Below, piece after piece: positions 39,001-48,110 of a stretch of DNA of 64,000 nt (position 1 is the first letter of the stretch; each line of letters opens with the position of its first letter). Below the pieces are notes generated by a model. It saw nothing but the letters and a program-made list of their open reading frames with translations, did no database searches and had not been told where the DNA came from. Made by a program: the position numbers and the translations under genes. This stretch comes from Elgaria multicarinata webbii (taxonomy: Eukaryota; Chordata; Lepidosauria; Squamata; Anguidae), in contig NC_086171.1 of NCBI RefSeq assembly GCF_023053635.1, forward strand, positions 19,796,006 to 19,860,005, in the 5' to 3' direction.

Positions 39001-40903
39001 TATTTACCTACCCTCTTAAAGTGCATAAAGAGTGACAAGGGTGAAGAGAAAGAAGAGATGCTGCTCTACCTGCCTCTGGGTGGCTGTGCATATTGGGGCC
39101 AGAGGGAGGGGGCAAGCCAATGAGCAGCAGTGGCGAGGGGTCAGGAATTCAGAAAGGGGGTGCCCCATTGAAGGCATCTTGCCCAAGGGCCTGCCAAGCC
39201 TTGCCCCGCCCTGTTTTCCAAATACAAATCACCCCCAAAGGTGTTCCTCCACAAGGGAAAGATTATGGGTAGCTTTCCCGAACACGGAAATAATGATGAG
39301 AGGAATTTACGTTGGGGAAATAGCACAAGAAGAAATGGTTAACTGCCCCCTCCCCTGGTGCCTTGGTCTCAATCCAATTCCTCCTCTCCCTCCCCTGTGG
39401 TTGCCTTCAAAAGAGAAAATAGACATGAGAGATCCAGTCACAAATCTATAACTTCTTGTAAATAGATAAATTTTGTGCCTCTGCCTCCAGACTAGCCAAA
39501 AACCACTGGTCACTGACCAAATACAAAAGAGGGCAGGGCTCCTGCAGCTTTAACTTTTGTGATGAAAAGGGAATTTCACCAGATGCTGCATACATACAAA
39601 TGACACCTGCTGAAATTCCCTTTTCTATACAACTGTTAAAGACACAGGAGCCCTGTCTATCTTTTAATGTGATCACCCTATGCACTCTTCGTTTTGATCA
39701 GCTCTGAGCTCCAGCCCCCAATTTAGAGGGATCTGCCCACAGCTTGCCCGGTTACCAGAACTGTTATTTCAAGAACTGGCCACTCTTCACATTCTTCTGA
39801 ACTTTGAGTATAGCTAGGGTGACCATATGGAAAAGTGGACAGGGCTCCTGTATCTTTAACAGTTATACTGAAAAAGGGAATTTCAGTAGGTGTCATTTGT
39901 ATATATAGAGAACCAGGTGAAATTTCCTCTTCATCACCACAGTTAAAGCTGCAGGTGCCCTGCCCTCTTTTAAATCTGGTCACTCTAGTATAGCTCCTGC
40001 AGCTTTAACTGTTGTGATGAAGAAGGAATTTCACCAGGTTCTCCATATATACAAATGTCACCTGCTTAAATTCCCTTTTCTATGCAACTGTTAAAGATAC
40101 AGGAACCCTGTCCTCCTTTTCATATGGTCACCCTAGTATAGCTGGAGCTCAGCTCTCCTTGTGAGCTGAGACTTAATAATTTAGAGAAGCAAAAACTCAG
40201 CTCCAGAATACACACACACACCACACAAAATTTTGGGATCAGTTTAGTTCATGGTATGACTTAAGGAAATATATGGAGGAAATGGGGATACAATGATTTA
40301 CATTTTGAAAGTCCGCATCTTTGTATGTCAGTTTCACCGTACTTTGACTTTATAGTAAGGTAACAAACACACTATATGACATTTTCAGGGCTGGCCCTAC
40401 TTTTAGGCAGAGTGATGTAGTCACCCCAGACAGCTGATTGGGTGTATCATGAAAGAGCCGCAAACTGCTAGCTATTAAATTTATCACTGTCATACTTTTA
40501 TTGGCTAACAATGGGAGAGGTGCTTGTGGAATTATCTGCCTCTGTTGCCGAACCGACCTGACCAGCCTTGGACACTATGCACTTTGCCTTGGGGTGGGAC
40601 ATCATTTGCTGCCACCATGTCTGGCTCAGGCTACAAACTGCAGTGTATTTGCTCCATCACTCTACTTCTGCCATAATGATAGAATCCACATGGCAATAAA
40701 CACTTTTATAGAACTGTATTTTTTTTTGTCATATGCCTTTGATGTCAGTGGCAGACTGTTAATTTGCTTGGGAAGATCAGGATTCCTCCTCGTTATCATC
40801 GCTAACACGTGCTTGTTTGGCAGAGACCCAGCAAGCAAGAAGACAGTGGCATCTACTGCTTGTCCTTTTTACCTTCTTTTGGGTGTGCTGGAATGAAAGG
40901 TAT

Positions 40904-40942
<39 letters not shown>

Positions 40943-43484
40943 TTACATTTCTATACCGCCCAATAGCCGGAGCTCTCTGGTAGATGAACAAGCAGCTTAC
41001 AAATGATGAAGAAGAACAGCAAGTCTGGAGAGCATTTGTCAATGGGCCTTGACTGGGACATGGGCCCTTGAAGGCAGGAGCCCACCCTTGATGCAAGCCC
41101 TGACTGATGGCATTGCATTATTCCCCTTCTTGGCATTTGGATGTTTTCTAAAGGAGCACATTCCCAGCATTCCATCGCCTTCTCTCAAAATTTCCTCAAT
41201 GAGTTCGACAAAAAACAAAAAACCCAGGGATGCAGATAGCAGCAGTTGATTCTTGGCGTCAAACTTCACACAATGCAAAAGCTCAACAGTCTCATCTCCT
41301 GACTTTGAAAGCAACTAAAGCAGCTAAAGAGAAGCTCCAGTTTTGATTGGATCAGTAATAATGGGAGAACAGGTTTCAAAACTGTTTTCCCCATCTGAAT
41401 CCATCTCCAAACATCTAACAGCCCCACAGAAGAAAATAGTACGGACAAGATACAGGTACTTGTATTCTATTTTATTTTTTCTGTTCTGGGGTTGATATAG
41501 ATCAGAGTACCAGTGTAGGGTGAAAGATCCCTCCCCTTGTACTATTGTTTTGATCAAAACTGGACCACCCCCACCCCCAGTGGCTATCTTAAAGTTTTAA
41601 AAATATGTCTGAAGACCCAATTCATCATGTATTATTTGGCTTTCAATAGCTGGAATTATCAGAGGTAAGGTGCAGCTTTGAGCCACAAGAGGTAAGATGC
41701 AACTTTCATTTCTTCCATATAAGTGGCTGTGGCTGCCATTTTGTCCTGAGGTGGGGTGGGGAAGGAGACTGGAACTCAGTGTGCTGTAACTAGGAACAAT
41801 ATTGCAGTGGATATAAAATCTGCCCATAACACCTGACACTATGGTCCAATGATGTCTCTCCTTCTTTCTGATGGCACACTTGCAGGAAGGGGTTAATGTA
41901 TATTTGAGGCTTCATCTCCCCTTAAAAAACCCACAAGGAGCTGGTTTGGGAGTGGGGAGACAAAAGAGAAGGAAGCAATGCAAAATGGGATGAAGAGAAA
42001 GGCCTAGAGTAGTGGAGCCGGGGGCGCTGAGGGCTGAATTCCATTTTAGAAAAGCTCTTGGGAGCCACAAAGGGGTGGGGCTAACATAAAAAATACCAGC
42101 CTATTTTAGCTTAAAGCTCTTACTGCCAGTAACTAAGTCCTAGAGAGGCAGTTCAACCTTTTAGAATGGGGAAAATGCACAAAAGCTTGGGAACCACTAA
42201 ACAGGTGGTGGTTGGAGGAAGGGGGCACAGCCCTCTGGGAGACCCTAGGAGGGCTACATTTGGCCCACAGGCCTGAGTGTTCTGCATCTTGCCTAGAGGA
42301 AAGGGACATGGGGACCCTGCTGGTGAAATTTCACAGGCCTTTCACAGTCGCATATAAAAACAAGTTCTTGGCTTCCACAGCTTGGTCATGCAATTTATTT
42401 ATTTATTTATTTCATTTTTATACCGCCCAATGCAATGTGTCTTGCTGCCCTATGCTTATATAAGAAATTGAACTGGTTTCTCTTGAGTCCTTTCATCTTC
42501 ACCCACTGTCAGAAATGGTCAGAATACCATTAAATAAAAGTATATTTATATCCTGTCTTTCTGTCAAAAATGGTGCTCAAGGAGGCTAACTCTAATAAAA
42601 TACACATAAAAAGCTAACTTTGATTAAAACATAAAAATAATGCAATTAAAAGCACAACTGAAAATGCAATAATAGAAATAAACAACATCTAACTAGTTAA
42701 CGCCCCTCCCCACCCCAACAACTAAGTAGCTTACATGCCAAAGACCTGCCTGAATAAAACTGTCTTTACTTGGTGGAAGGACAGCAAAGAGGGTGTCAGT
42801 CTAGCCTCTCTTGGCAGGGTGTTCCAGAGGCTGGGAGCAACCACTGAGAAGGCCTTCTTTTAAGTCCACACCAAATATGCTTTTGATGGTGATGGGAACC
42901 AGAGAAGACCTTCACGAAAGATCTTAACATCCAGACAGGTTCACATGGGAGAATGCAGTATTTCTAATAGCCTGGATCTCAAGTTGTATAGGGCTTAAGT
43001 GAATTAATAATACTATCTATTAATTAAATATAAAATCACCACCACCCTTTACACTAAGTTAAAGTTAAAAGAACAAATTCTGCCTGCAGACTTACAAACG
43101 AAAACCTACACTGGATATCTATTGAGGAAAATAGAAGCATATGGGAAGAAGGGATGACAAACAGCAGAAGGATGCTAGGATCTTCTGCTAATTTTATTTT
43201 GTCTATCTAAAATATTACAGCAACTGCTTATTTCTTTTAAAGATAAGTCAACCTATCCAGCATCCAGTGCTATTCTGAAAATACAACTTGGTTTTCAAAA
43301 TAAAGGTACTTCTTCCTTGATTCCGTGCCTACAGGCAAACCAAGAAATGTCAGTTACACTCACCTCCTCCATGCATCTGACATAAATAGGGAAACCGCCA
43401 TACATTCCCCAGTCCCACTGCATAAGATATGCAGGCAAATACAAACTGGAAGGGGTTGTCCCACAATGGCCTGGCCGTCTCCAT
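13307..43484 (-). CDS. SLC6A20: Sodium- and chloride-dependent imino-acid transporter SLC6A20 (SIT1/XTRP3)
   Basis: Eleven coding exons, in gene order: 43484-43364, 26770-26630, 24845-24754, 22519-22292, 19693-19583, 18490-18249, 17430-17268, 15980-15776, 14792-14633, 14422-14257, 13435-13307. Every junction is GT-AG and in phase, giving 585 aa (human 592). SLC6A20 takes up proline and other imino acids with Na+ and Cl- at the apical membrane of kidney and gut and is known to associate with ACE2/collectrin. Visible features: [10 protein letters not shown] start; TM1 motif [15 protein letters not shown] (residues 20-34); [20 protein letters not shown] in TM2/IL1; extracellular loop 2 with NHT and NIS glycosylation sites and cysteines; [18 protein letters not shown] in TM6/7; GIGSMLGN; twelve membrane segments expected. 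The C-terminus (ITKKTKH-like, ending in KKTKH) is shorter than in mammals. Intron 1 is 16.6 kb and full of transposons. The exon 4 acceptor (CTCCAAAG) is weak. It is closer to SLC6A20 than to SLC6A18 or A19 throughout. Confidence 0.98.
13658..13735. repeat. hAT-like MITE, half copy (SLC6A20 intron 10)
   Basis: Starts AGCCTTCCCCAACTGGGTTC, CCTCCAGAGGTTTTGGACTT; the second arm is missing. Confidence 0.6.
16815..16975 (-). repeat. tRNA-derived SINE-like repeat, antisense (intron 7)
   Basis: Phrases 'CACAACAGTCCAGTTAGATA', 'GTGACTGGTCCAAGGTC' and 'TTTAACCTGGGTCCTCC' form a family that recurs at 22015-22215 and 47885-48110. The B-box-like end suggests a tRNA origin (MIR/CORE-SINE-like); the exact family is not known to me. 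Confidence 0.5.
16985..17108. repeat. hAT-like palindromic MITE (intron 7)
   Basis: Arms 'CAGAGGTTTTGGACTACAAC' and 'CCAATCCAAAACATCTGAAG' face each other, ending in GGGCACCATGCTGGGGAAAG. Confidence 0.8.
17741..17856. repeat. hAT-like palindromic MITE (intron 6)
   Basis: CATCCTTCCCCGACCTGGTG at the left mirrors CAGCATGCTGAGGAAGGCTGG at the right, with a 'GGACTACAACTCCCAGC' core and its inverted copy. Confidence 0.8.
18861..18997. repeat. hAT-like palindromic MITE, near full length (intron 5)
   Basis: CAGCCTTCCCCAGCCTGGTA pairs with CACCAGTTTGGGGAAGAC; the inner arms 'CCAGATGTTTTGGAAT' and 'ATTCCAAAACATCTGG' are perfect complements over 16 bases. Confidence 0.85.
19930..20470 (+). mobile_element. 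Old L2 LINE fragment, RT C-terminal region
   Basis: Phrases such as 'CTGGACTACTGTATTGCTCT', 'CTGAAAGAAATGCACTGGCT' and 'CTCTGGAATGACCTCCC' match the L2 block seen intact at 30150-30630 ([24 protein letters not shown]). It is heavily diverged with many stops. Confidence 0.75.
22015..22215 (-). repeat. tRNA-derived SINE-like repeat, antisense, preceded by (ATTT)n
   Basis: 'CCAAGGAACCCAAGGCGGCA', 'CCTCACAACAACAACCCTG', 'GGGGACTAGAACCAGGATCT', 'CTAGCCACTACACCA' are the usual phrases of the family. The ATTT tract is its A-rich tail read antisense. Confidence 0.6.
22520..24753 (-). other. SLC6A20: SLC6A20 intron 3
   Basis: 2.2 kb. Only the (CAT)n tract and an antisense L2-like tail (24256-24370) are recognised. 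Confidence 0.6.
24256..24370 (-). repeat. (CAT)n microsatellite and antisense LINE tail
   Basis: About 14 CAT units followed by 'TATTTATTACCTGCCTCTCC', an L2/CR1-type antisense tail. Confidence 0.8.
26025..26354. repeat. Non-autonomous DNA transposon, CTAGGGTG termini
   Basis: Ends CTAGGGTGGCCA and TGGACACCCTAG are inverted repeats about 330 bases apart. Related by its termini to the elements at 39816-40134. Located in SLC6A20 intron 2. Confidence 0.65.
26355..26545. repeat. Interspersed repeat shared with 54960-55245
   Basis: 'CTGCTTCTCCCACACACAAC' and 'GTGAGTGCCCAGTAACGAG', then 'GTGCAATAAAACG', recur in the same order at 55040-55220. Likely a MITE; the family is not named here. Confidence 0.6.
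27005..27240 (-). repeat. Widespread sauropsid interspersed repeat
   Basis: 'TAGATCAGACCAGAGGTACA', 'ACAGTGGCCAACCAGATGCC' and 'AGTAGCCATTGATAGCC' are phrases of a very common reptile repeat, probably a CR1-type LINE 3' region read antisense. Class assignment is uncertain. Confidence 0.55.
29038..29807 (-). repeat. Possible solo LTR, antisense
   Basis: Ends read TGTAGCGC...CAATTACA (TG...CA). On the minus strand a TATA box (GAGTATAAATGA, about 29284) lies about 190 bases upstream of AATAAACA (about 29092), the spacing expected of a U3-R unit. No clear target duplication. A fossil element of uncertain family; shares about 80 bases, inverted, with 7530-7610. Confidence 0.4.
29967..30003. repeat. 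(ATT)n microsatellite
   Basis: About twelve ATT units just upstream of the L2 fragment. Confidence 0.95.
30150..30850 (+). mobile_element. L2 LINE 3' end with an open RT C-terminal frame
   Basis: A frame at 30166-30627 (153 aa) reads [20 protein letters not shown], then [20 protein letters not shown] and [18 protein letters not shown], the C-terminal block of L2 reverse transcriptase. It is followed by an AT-rich 3' region, the 'GTGAACCGCCCAGAGAGCTT' motif and an (AAATA)n tail. It is 5'-truncated, as usual for LINE inserts. The open frame suggests a fairly young copy. Confidence 0.92.
31150..31245. repeat. Palindromic MITE (TTGGATCCAGACTTA family)
   Basis: 'GGGTTGGAGCCACAGTCATC' mirrors 'GTAAGTCTGGATCCAATCC', with a 'CCCATTGATTTCAATGG' centre. 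Relatives at 44690, 46519-46650. Confidence 0.75.
31930..32110 (+). repeat. tRNA-derived SINE-like repeat, sense fragment
   Basis: 'GACCTTGAGTAAGTCGCTCG', 'CTAGCCTACCTCACAAGGTT' and an A/T-rich tail match the same family as 22015-22215 in the opposite orientation. Confidence 0.55.
32737..33019 (+). repeat. SINE fragment and unnamed repeat
   Basis: 32737-32797 is a piece of the Sauria-type SINE (CCTCCCGAGGTCGGTAAAAT). 32800-33019 matches 40800-41090 over several blocks (for example GATGAAGAACAGCAA and GTGGGCCCTTGGCAGG), an interspersed family I cannot name. Confidence 0.5.
33020..33229 (+). repeat. 210-bp direct repeat, copy 1
   Basis: Matches 36881-37090 with one difference seen (T/C at position 20). 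Copy 1 ends where the Gypsy LTR begins. It looks like host flank, not LTR. Confidence 0.95.
33229..33474 (+). repeat. Gypsy 5' LTR
   Basis: 246 bases, TGTATCACTAGG at the start and GAAACA at the end, followed at once by TGGTGTCAGAAGTC, a common Gypsy primer-binding motif. Boundaries are set by the PBS and by the point where the two flank copies diverge. Confidence 0.75.
33229..36880 (+). mobile_element. Ty3/Gypsy LTR retrotransposon, truncated fossil
   Basis: Parts in order: a 5' LTR (33229-33474, TG...CA, with AATAAA near 33412), a primer-binding site (from 33475), gag with a CCHC zinc knuckle (about 34165-34275), an aspartic protease (about 34440-34700, LDCGTTCN in place of the usual DTG-type motif region), reverse transcriptase (about 34900-35500, [13 protein letters not shown] and ADDILIVG), RNase H (about 35780-36190) and the first part of an integrase (about 36350-36880, HH-CC zinc finger and core). 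No 3' LTR follows. The element is broken, with roughly two or three breaks, and its 3' part is missing. The good preservation suggests it is fairly young. It lies in SLC6A20 intron 1 in the opposite orientation to the gene. Confidence 0.93.
36881..37090 (+). repeat. 210-bp direct repeat, copy 2
   Basis: Near-perfect copy of 33020-33229. Here the sequence runs on past 37090 into unique DNA with no LTR, as an unoccupied target would. Confidence 0.95.
37660..38035. repeat. Interspersed repeat, family also at 42008 and 49975
   Basis: 'GAGAAGCTCTCAGGGGCCGC', 'TACCACCAGTAACTAAGCC' and 'CTTTTAGAATGG' recur in order at 42040-42170 and 50010-50165. A non-autonomous DNA transposon is likely; the family is not named. 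Confidence 0.6.
39525..39682 (-). repeat. MITE copy 1 of three (GGGTGACC family)
   Basis: 'GGGCAGGGCTCCTGCAGCTT' through 'AAGACACAGGAGCCCTGTC' and 'GATCACCCTATG' match copies 2 and 3 in the reverse orientation to copy 2. Confidence 0.75.
39816..39986 (+). repeat. MITE copy 2 of three
   Basis: AGGGTGACCATATGG...GGTCACTCT. It is flanked on both sides by the 9-mer AGTATAGCT (39807-39815 and 39987-39995). Confidence 0.85.
39996..40134 (-). repeat. MITE copy 3 of three
   Basis: Ends CATATGGTCACCCT; begins inside the element (CCTGCAGCTTTAAC). AGTATAGCT flanks it too (39987-39995 and 40135-40143). Confidence 0.85.
40899..40990 (-). repeat. (TTTA)n and antisense L2 tail
   Basis: About eleven TTTA units then 'CTATACCGCCCAATAGCCGG', the L2 tail read antisense. 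It interrupts the unnamed repeat shared with 32800-33019. Confidence 0.8.
42008..42290. repeat. Interspersed repeat, same family as 37660 and 49975
   Basis: Shares 'CTTACTGCCAGTAACTAAG' and 'CAACCTTTTAGAAT' blocks with the other two copies. Confidence 0.6.
42390..43000 (-). mobile_element. L2-type LINE remnants, antisense
   Basis: An (ATTT)n plus 'ATACCGCCCAATG' tail at 42390-42430, then a second piece (42535-43000) with 'GGTGCTCAAGGAGGC' tail and 'CAGGGTGTTCCAGAGGCTGG', 'CACTGAGAAGGCCTTC', which are antisense L2 coding phrases. Confidence 0.6.
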
Positions 43485-44138
43485 TTCCGCTGTTTTGCAC
43501 TGGACACACAGTAGAGTGTGCTTTGCCTTCACTCCTTCAGGTGTTCTTCAAGCCCTGCCGGAGATGCACTGCCAACCCAACTTGAAGGGGAACATGCTTG
43601 CCAATTGCCATGCAGGCTTTTTAATTGCTAATCTTATTAACAGGCACTTTGCAAAGTGGGAATGCTGGTTAGATAAATAAAGCGGAAAGCAAGCTGTAAA
43701 ATAGGCATTCCAGACAAATCATTGTTCAGATTTCAACTTGCATTTCTGGGAAAGATCTGAAATTTGATAATTTAGTTTTGCCCCATGCTGGCCTTAACAT
43801 CAAAAACATTTGGGGCTGCACAAGATTACTCTGTGACAAGCCCATGGGGTTTGGAAACTATTTGCACCTGTCAACATCTTGCACTTCATTAATTGTCGGG
43901 GGACAAAACAGTATGGGTTTAACGTACTTGCTACCTTCCAAATGTTTCATTTCATTTCTAAATCACCTTACTGATGACTGAATTCTTTTTTTCTTGACAT
44001 ACCCAAAACATTCCTGCAGGGCTTTTGGTCAGAGAGTGATTATAAAAGAGGAAAAACACAGTAAGCTATTGGGTAAAACACTGTGACTAAAATACGTTTT
44101 ATTTTTTGAGAAGCACAGCTTTTAGGTTAGGTTGGGTC

Positions 44139-44215
44139 AGCCTTCTTCAACCTGGCACCCTCACAATGCATTGGGCTACAATTCCCATCACCCCCAGACA
44201 GGTCTTGGAAAGAAA
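44139..44215. repeat. hAT-like MITE, half copy
   Basis: CAGCCTTCTTCAACCTGGCA and 'GGGCTACAATTCCCATCA'; the second arm is missing. Confidence 0.65.
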
Positions 44216-44917
44216 AGCTTTTTCCAGTTTAGCTTGGTTCTCAAGGGGTACCTTAGGTAGATGCAGTTTTTTTGCAATTCTTGACTGGTGTGTGGGCTTA
44301 ATGTTTACAGAAACACTTTAAGAAAGGATATGCATTTATTTATTAATAGAATTTATGATTGTGAAAGGCCTTAAGCAGTTATGAACGTTATGGGATTGAC
44401 TTGTGGTATATACAGCTGGCTTGATCACTGCTGATTTACATTACATATGTGAACGTTTTATTTATTTTAAAAAATATTCAAAATATTTTTTAAAACGTAG
44501 CTGAAAAATATGTGAAGCCTTTAACTGTCGTATGCTCTGCTGCTGCTGCTGCTTTCTTATGTTTTCTCTAAGCTATTCTGTGTGGCGAAGGATGAGGAGC
44601 TGCTGGAAGCAGAGCCTGCTAAGGTACTTATCACTGGAGCATGCCATCCCACCATGGCCACAATGATGTTATATCCCTGTCATAAGGTTGGATCCAGACT
44701 TAGTCATCCTTACAGCCATTAAAATCAACGACACCTGAAATTAATAATTACTATCAAGGCTGAATAGCAGTTTTATTTTCATAACACCCCATACACATTA
44801 TTAATCACTTGGAATTTAGCTAACATACACACACACTTGGACATTTCCACACCCCCATAGCTGTTAGGTGGACACGCACACTCTTGCTAGCTCACGTTAC
44901 AGCACAAATACGGTTTA

Positions 44918-45572
44918 CAGCGCAATCCTATACATGTCTATTCAGAAGTAGGTCCCATTGAATTCAATGGGGCTTACTCTTAGGTAAGTGGATATAGGAT
45001 TGCAGCCATGTTTATTATTGGGTAGATCCAAAAGTTCACTTCCACATATGGAAGTGATTGGCTTCTCTATTGAAAATATGTAATGGTCTATAAAACATGA
45101 GTTTTTAAATAAATGATTAGACAATCTGTAAGATAACGACACTGCTAGCTTGTGTGCTAACAGACAAGCTTCTGCCTGAATGGAACATCAGATAAAGCAA
45201 TGGAGAACAATTTAAGTTAAACATTTCCTTTCCCTCCATATAATCTAGTCTTAGGCTGCAATCCTATACTCATTTATCTGGGAGTAAGTTCCACAGAACT
45301 CAGTGGGATTTACTTCTGAGTATGGGATTGCTCTGCAGGTTAACTGGGTAGCCGATTTGGCCTGAATACCATGGGAAGAATGAGTGAGCCAAACAGATAT
45401 GGTACAAAACATTTTCTATCCTGCAATTAAGATTAACACTTGTTGTAGGATGTGGGAGGCTCAAAGGTGCTTTTAAACTGCAATCCTATACCCAGTCCTA
45501 AGTGGAAGTAAGCCCTATTGAACTCAGTAGGGCTTGCTTCTAAGTAAATTTATATAGGACTGCACTGTTAGC
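44918..45572. repeat. Cluster of three short palindromic MITEs
   Basis: Copies at 44918-45008, 45253-45345 and 45478-45572 share 'GCAATCCTATA', a centre like 'CCCATTGAATTCAATGGGGC' and 'TATAGGATTGCA'. Diverged relatives lie at 51268-51380, 57437-57500, 58330-58390, 60690-60765 and 62884-62935. Confidence 0.8.
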
Positions 45573-45811
45573 GTCCTGTATGAAAACATCCCTTTCTTAA
45601 CTTTATTCCACTGGCCCCCAGTATGTTCTACTACTCATGTTGGAGGGCAGAGGTTAAGTGTTGAAGGGCCTTGAAAAAACAGAGAGAAAACAACAGCATA
45701 TATTGTCATAATTGGAGAAGAGTCCTGGGCTTTAGTTTACAGAGATCATCATCATGTACAGCTAAAGGAGTAGTAGTGATATCAACAAATTATGAAAGGA
45801 GTTATAGAACC

Positions 45812-45965
45812 TAGAAAGCTGCCTTATGTCAGATCAGACCATTGATTCATCTAGTTCTGCAATGTCTCCTTTCAGTGGTAGTAGTTCTTCAAGGTTTCAG
45901 CTTTACCTGGAGATACCAAGAATTTAATCTAGGGCCTTTTGCATGTGCTCTACCTAGAGATGAGA
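45812..45965 (-). repeat. tRNA-derived SINE-like repeat, antisense
   Basis: 'AGCTGCCTTATGTCAGATCA', 'CCATTGATTCATCTAGTTC', 'ACCTGGAGATACCAAGAATT' and 'CATGTGCTCTACC' are phrases of a very common squamate family whose end looks like a tRNA head. Confidence 0.55.
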
Positions 45966-46518
45966 AGCCCCAGAAAAAAACAGGATTTTTTTTGGGGGGG
46001 GGGAGGGGAACCAGTTTTTCCCCAAGGACTGTTTTTGGGTCCATCCGCCCTCAAAAAAAATTTGGGGGGGAAATTGTAGTTTTGATTTTGAAAAAAAATC
46101 TTTAGACTTTAAGGCAAAGTATTTATATCGCCAAAAATGATTTCTAAAAGCTATGTAAGAAGAACACTTTTATAGAAAGACTAGAGATGTAAAATGTCTG
46201 GAAATAATGAAGCCGTGAGGGAAATGGTTTTTTAAATCCTCTCTGTAAGATTCCCAGCATAGTTTCATTTCCTATTATAATTATTGACCTAAAGTATATT
46301 TTACTGATAGACATTTATGCTCATTAGAGTCACCACAGTGCATTCTTGACAGTATATGTGCATTTTTGACATTTTGGGTTTTGTCCTATAGAGTCTTGTG
46401 TTTGGATTTGAGATGCAGTCTTGGGGCCAATTTCCCCATCTAAATTGCATGCCCACACATGCCAAGCTGCAGTTTTCCCTCAAATAGTCTTTACTTATTT
46501 GTCTGAATAAAGACTATG

Positions 46519-46650
46519 GGATTGGATCCAGACTTAGTCATACTTAAGAGTAGATTCATTGAAATCGATGGGACTTACATTAGTCATGACTACACGACCC
46601 ATTGATTTTAATTGTTCCTCACCAAATATGACTAAGTCTGGATCTAATTC
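46519..46650. repeat. Palindromic MITE (TTGGATCCAGACTTA family)
   Basis: 'GATTGGATCCAGACTTAGTC' and 'GACTAAGTCTGGATCTAATT' are inverted ends about 130 bases apart. Confidence 0.85.
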
Positions 46651-46794
46651 CATATGATCCTTTTTTATGACGATGCACCAAGAAAATGGGTATGTTCTTA
46701 AGTATACTGATGTATACACAATTTTAGAAAAATAACTAGTAAAGATAGGGAACATACTGGCTAGTTAAAGTATTACCATTCTGCACTTCTTCCA

Positions 46795-47165
46795 AGTCAA
46801 TTAGTGACCAACCTGCCTGGTCACTGAGGTCATCCAAGGGCCTGCTCCTGGTGGTTCCACATCCATCCATCCTCCGATTGGAATCCACCAGGGAAAGAGC
46901 CTTCAGCATGGTGGTGCCCCTCCTGTGGAATTCCCTGCCTCTGGAGGTCAGGCAGGAGCCAACCTTGTACTCCTTTCAGCACCTCCTGAAAACATCTTTA
47001 TTCCAAGAAGCCTTTCTTTAACATGCAGCCTTGGATTTCTGTTTTTGCTTCTTTTAAATTTTGTTTTAACTGTTTTATTCTGTTTTTATTTTCATTTTAC
47101 CTTGTACACCGCTCTGAAATTTTTCAATGGAGAGCGGTATATAAATATTCTAAATAAATAAATAA
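46795..47165 (+). mobile_element. L2 LINE 3' end, sense
   Basis: 'CTGTGGAATTCCCTGCCTCT' (LWNSLPLEV) and 'TTGTACTCCTTTCAGCACCT' are the L2 C-terminal phrases. An AT-rich 3' region, 'GAGAGCGGTATATAAATA' and an (AATA)n tail follow. Confidence 0.85.
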
Positions 47166-47884
47166 ATTTTTTAAAAATCAGGTGGTGTCCTGATATGCCA
47201 GCTGTTGATTCTATCACAGTTAAGAAAGGCAATGTAAAACATTTAATTTTACTCTGCGAGAAAACGTGCTTCAGTTTATAATCACGAAAGCTCCTTGAAA
47301 GAACAAGAAATGTTTTCCCCCTCACAACATCATATTACTATAAATGCATTCTGTTTACATTTTCATTTTACCTGCAGGCAAGGAACTAACACTGCCCTAT
47401 TTCATAAAACAGCTCAGGGTTAATGCTAATGTGTTCTGGCCAAGAGAAGCAATTGTTCAATGTTATGTTTACCTGGTTTATGTTTACATTTCATAATCAC
47501 ATATGCCTTAATTCTGCACCCAGGAGTACTTTGTCATTAAATCAATGAGTTTGTCTGATTTTTTGAAGCAACAGATATGAAGTAGCACAAATACACACTG
47601 CTAAGTATTTCCATACTGTGTGTGCTGCTGTATGTAAGCTGTATTATCTGCCACTGGAAGACACCATTCTTATAAATGGCTATAAGGCAGAATTTTCATG
47701 GGATTGGATCCAAAGGTTCCCTTTCTCTGATGGGAGAACTTCCTCCTTGAGAAAGAAGGAACCTTTGGATCCAGCCCATGGAGGATAAGTGAATGAACAA
47801 CATGGTTGGCCAGTTAGCCATGATAACTAAACAGATCCTCTATTTTCGAAGATAGTTTCTGAATATCAATCATCAGTGTGTGTG

Positions 47885-48110
47885 TGTTATTATCCCATCT
47901 TATCCCCACTCTTGCAAGGAACCCAAGGCAGCTTACACACTCCTCCTCTCCATATTATCCCCACAACAATCCTGTGAGGTAGATTAGGCTGAGTCAATGA
48001 CAAGTCCAAAGTCACCCAGGGAGCTTTATGGTTGAGTGGGGACTAGAACCTCAATGTCCCAAGTTGCAGCCCAACACTCAAACCACTACACTAACACTGT
48101 AGATTTGAAC
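47885..48110 (-). repeat. tRNA-derived SINE-like repeat, antisense
   Basis: Same family and order of phrases as 22015-22215 ('CAAGGAACCCAAGGCAGCTT', 'CAATCCTGTGAGGTAGATTA', 'AACCACTACACTAACACT'). Confidence 0.65.

Larger units (their letters stand above)
26771..43363 (-). other. SLC6A20: SLC6A20 intron 1, a transposon-rich 16.6 kb
   Basis: Non-coding for the host. Its recognised repeats are listed separately. Stretches without a recognised repeat: about 27310-29030, 31260-32730, 37110-37650, 38170-39500, 40150-40890 and 41120-42000. No host exon was seen in them. Confidence 0.65.
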
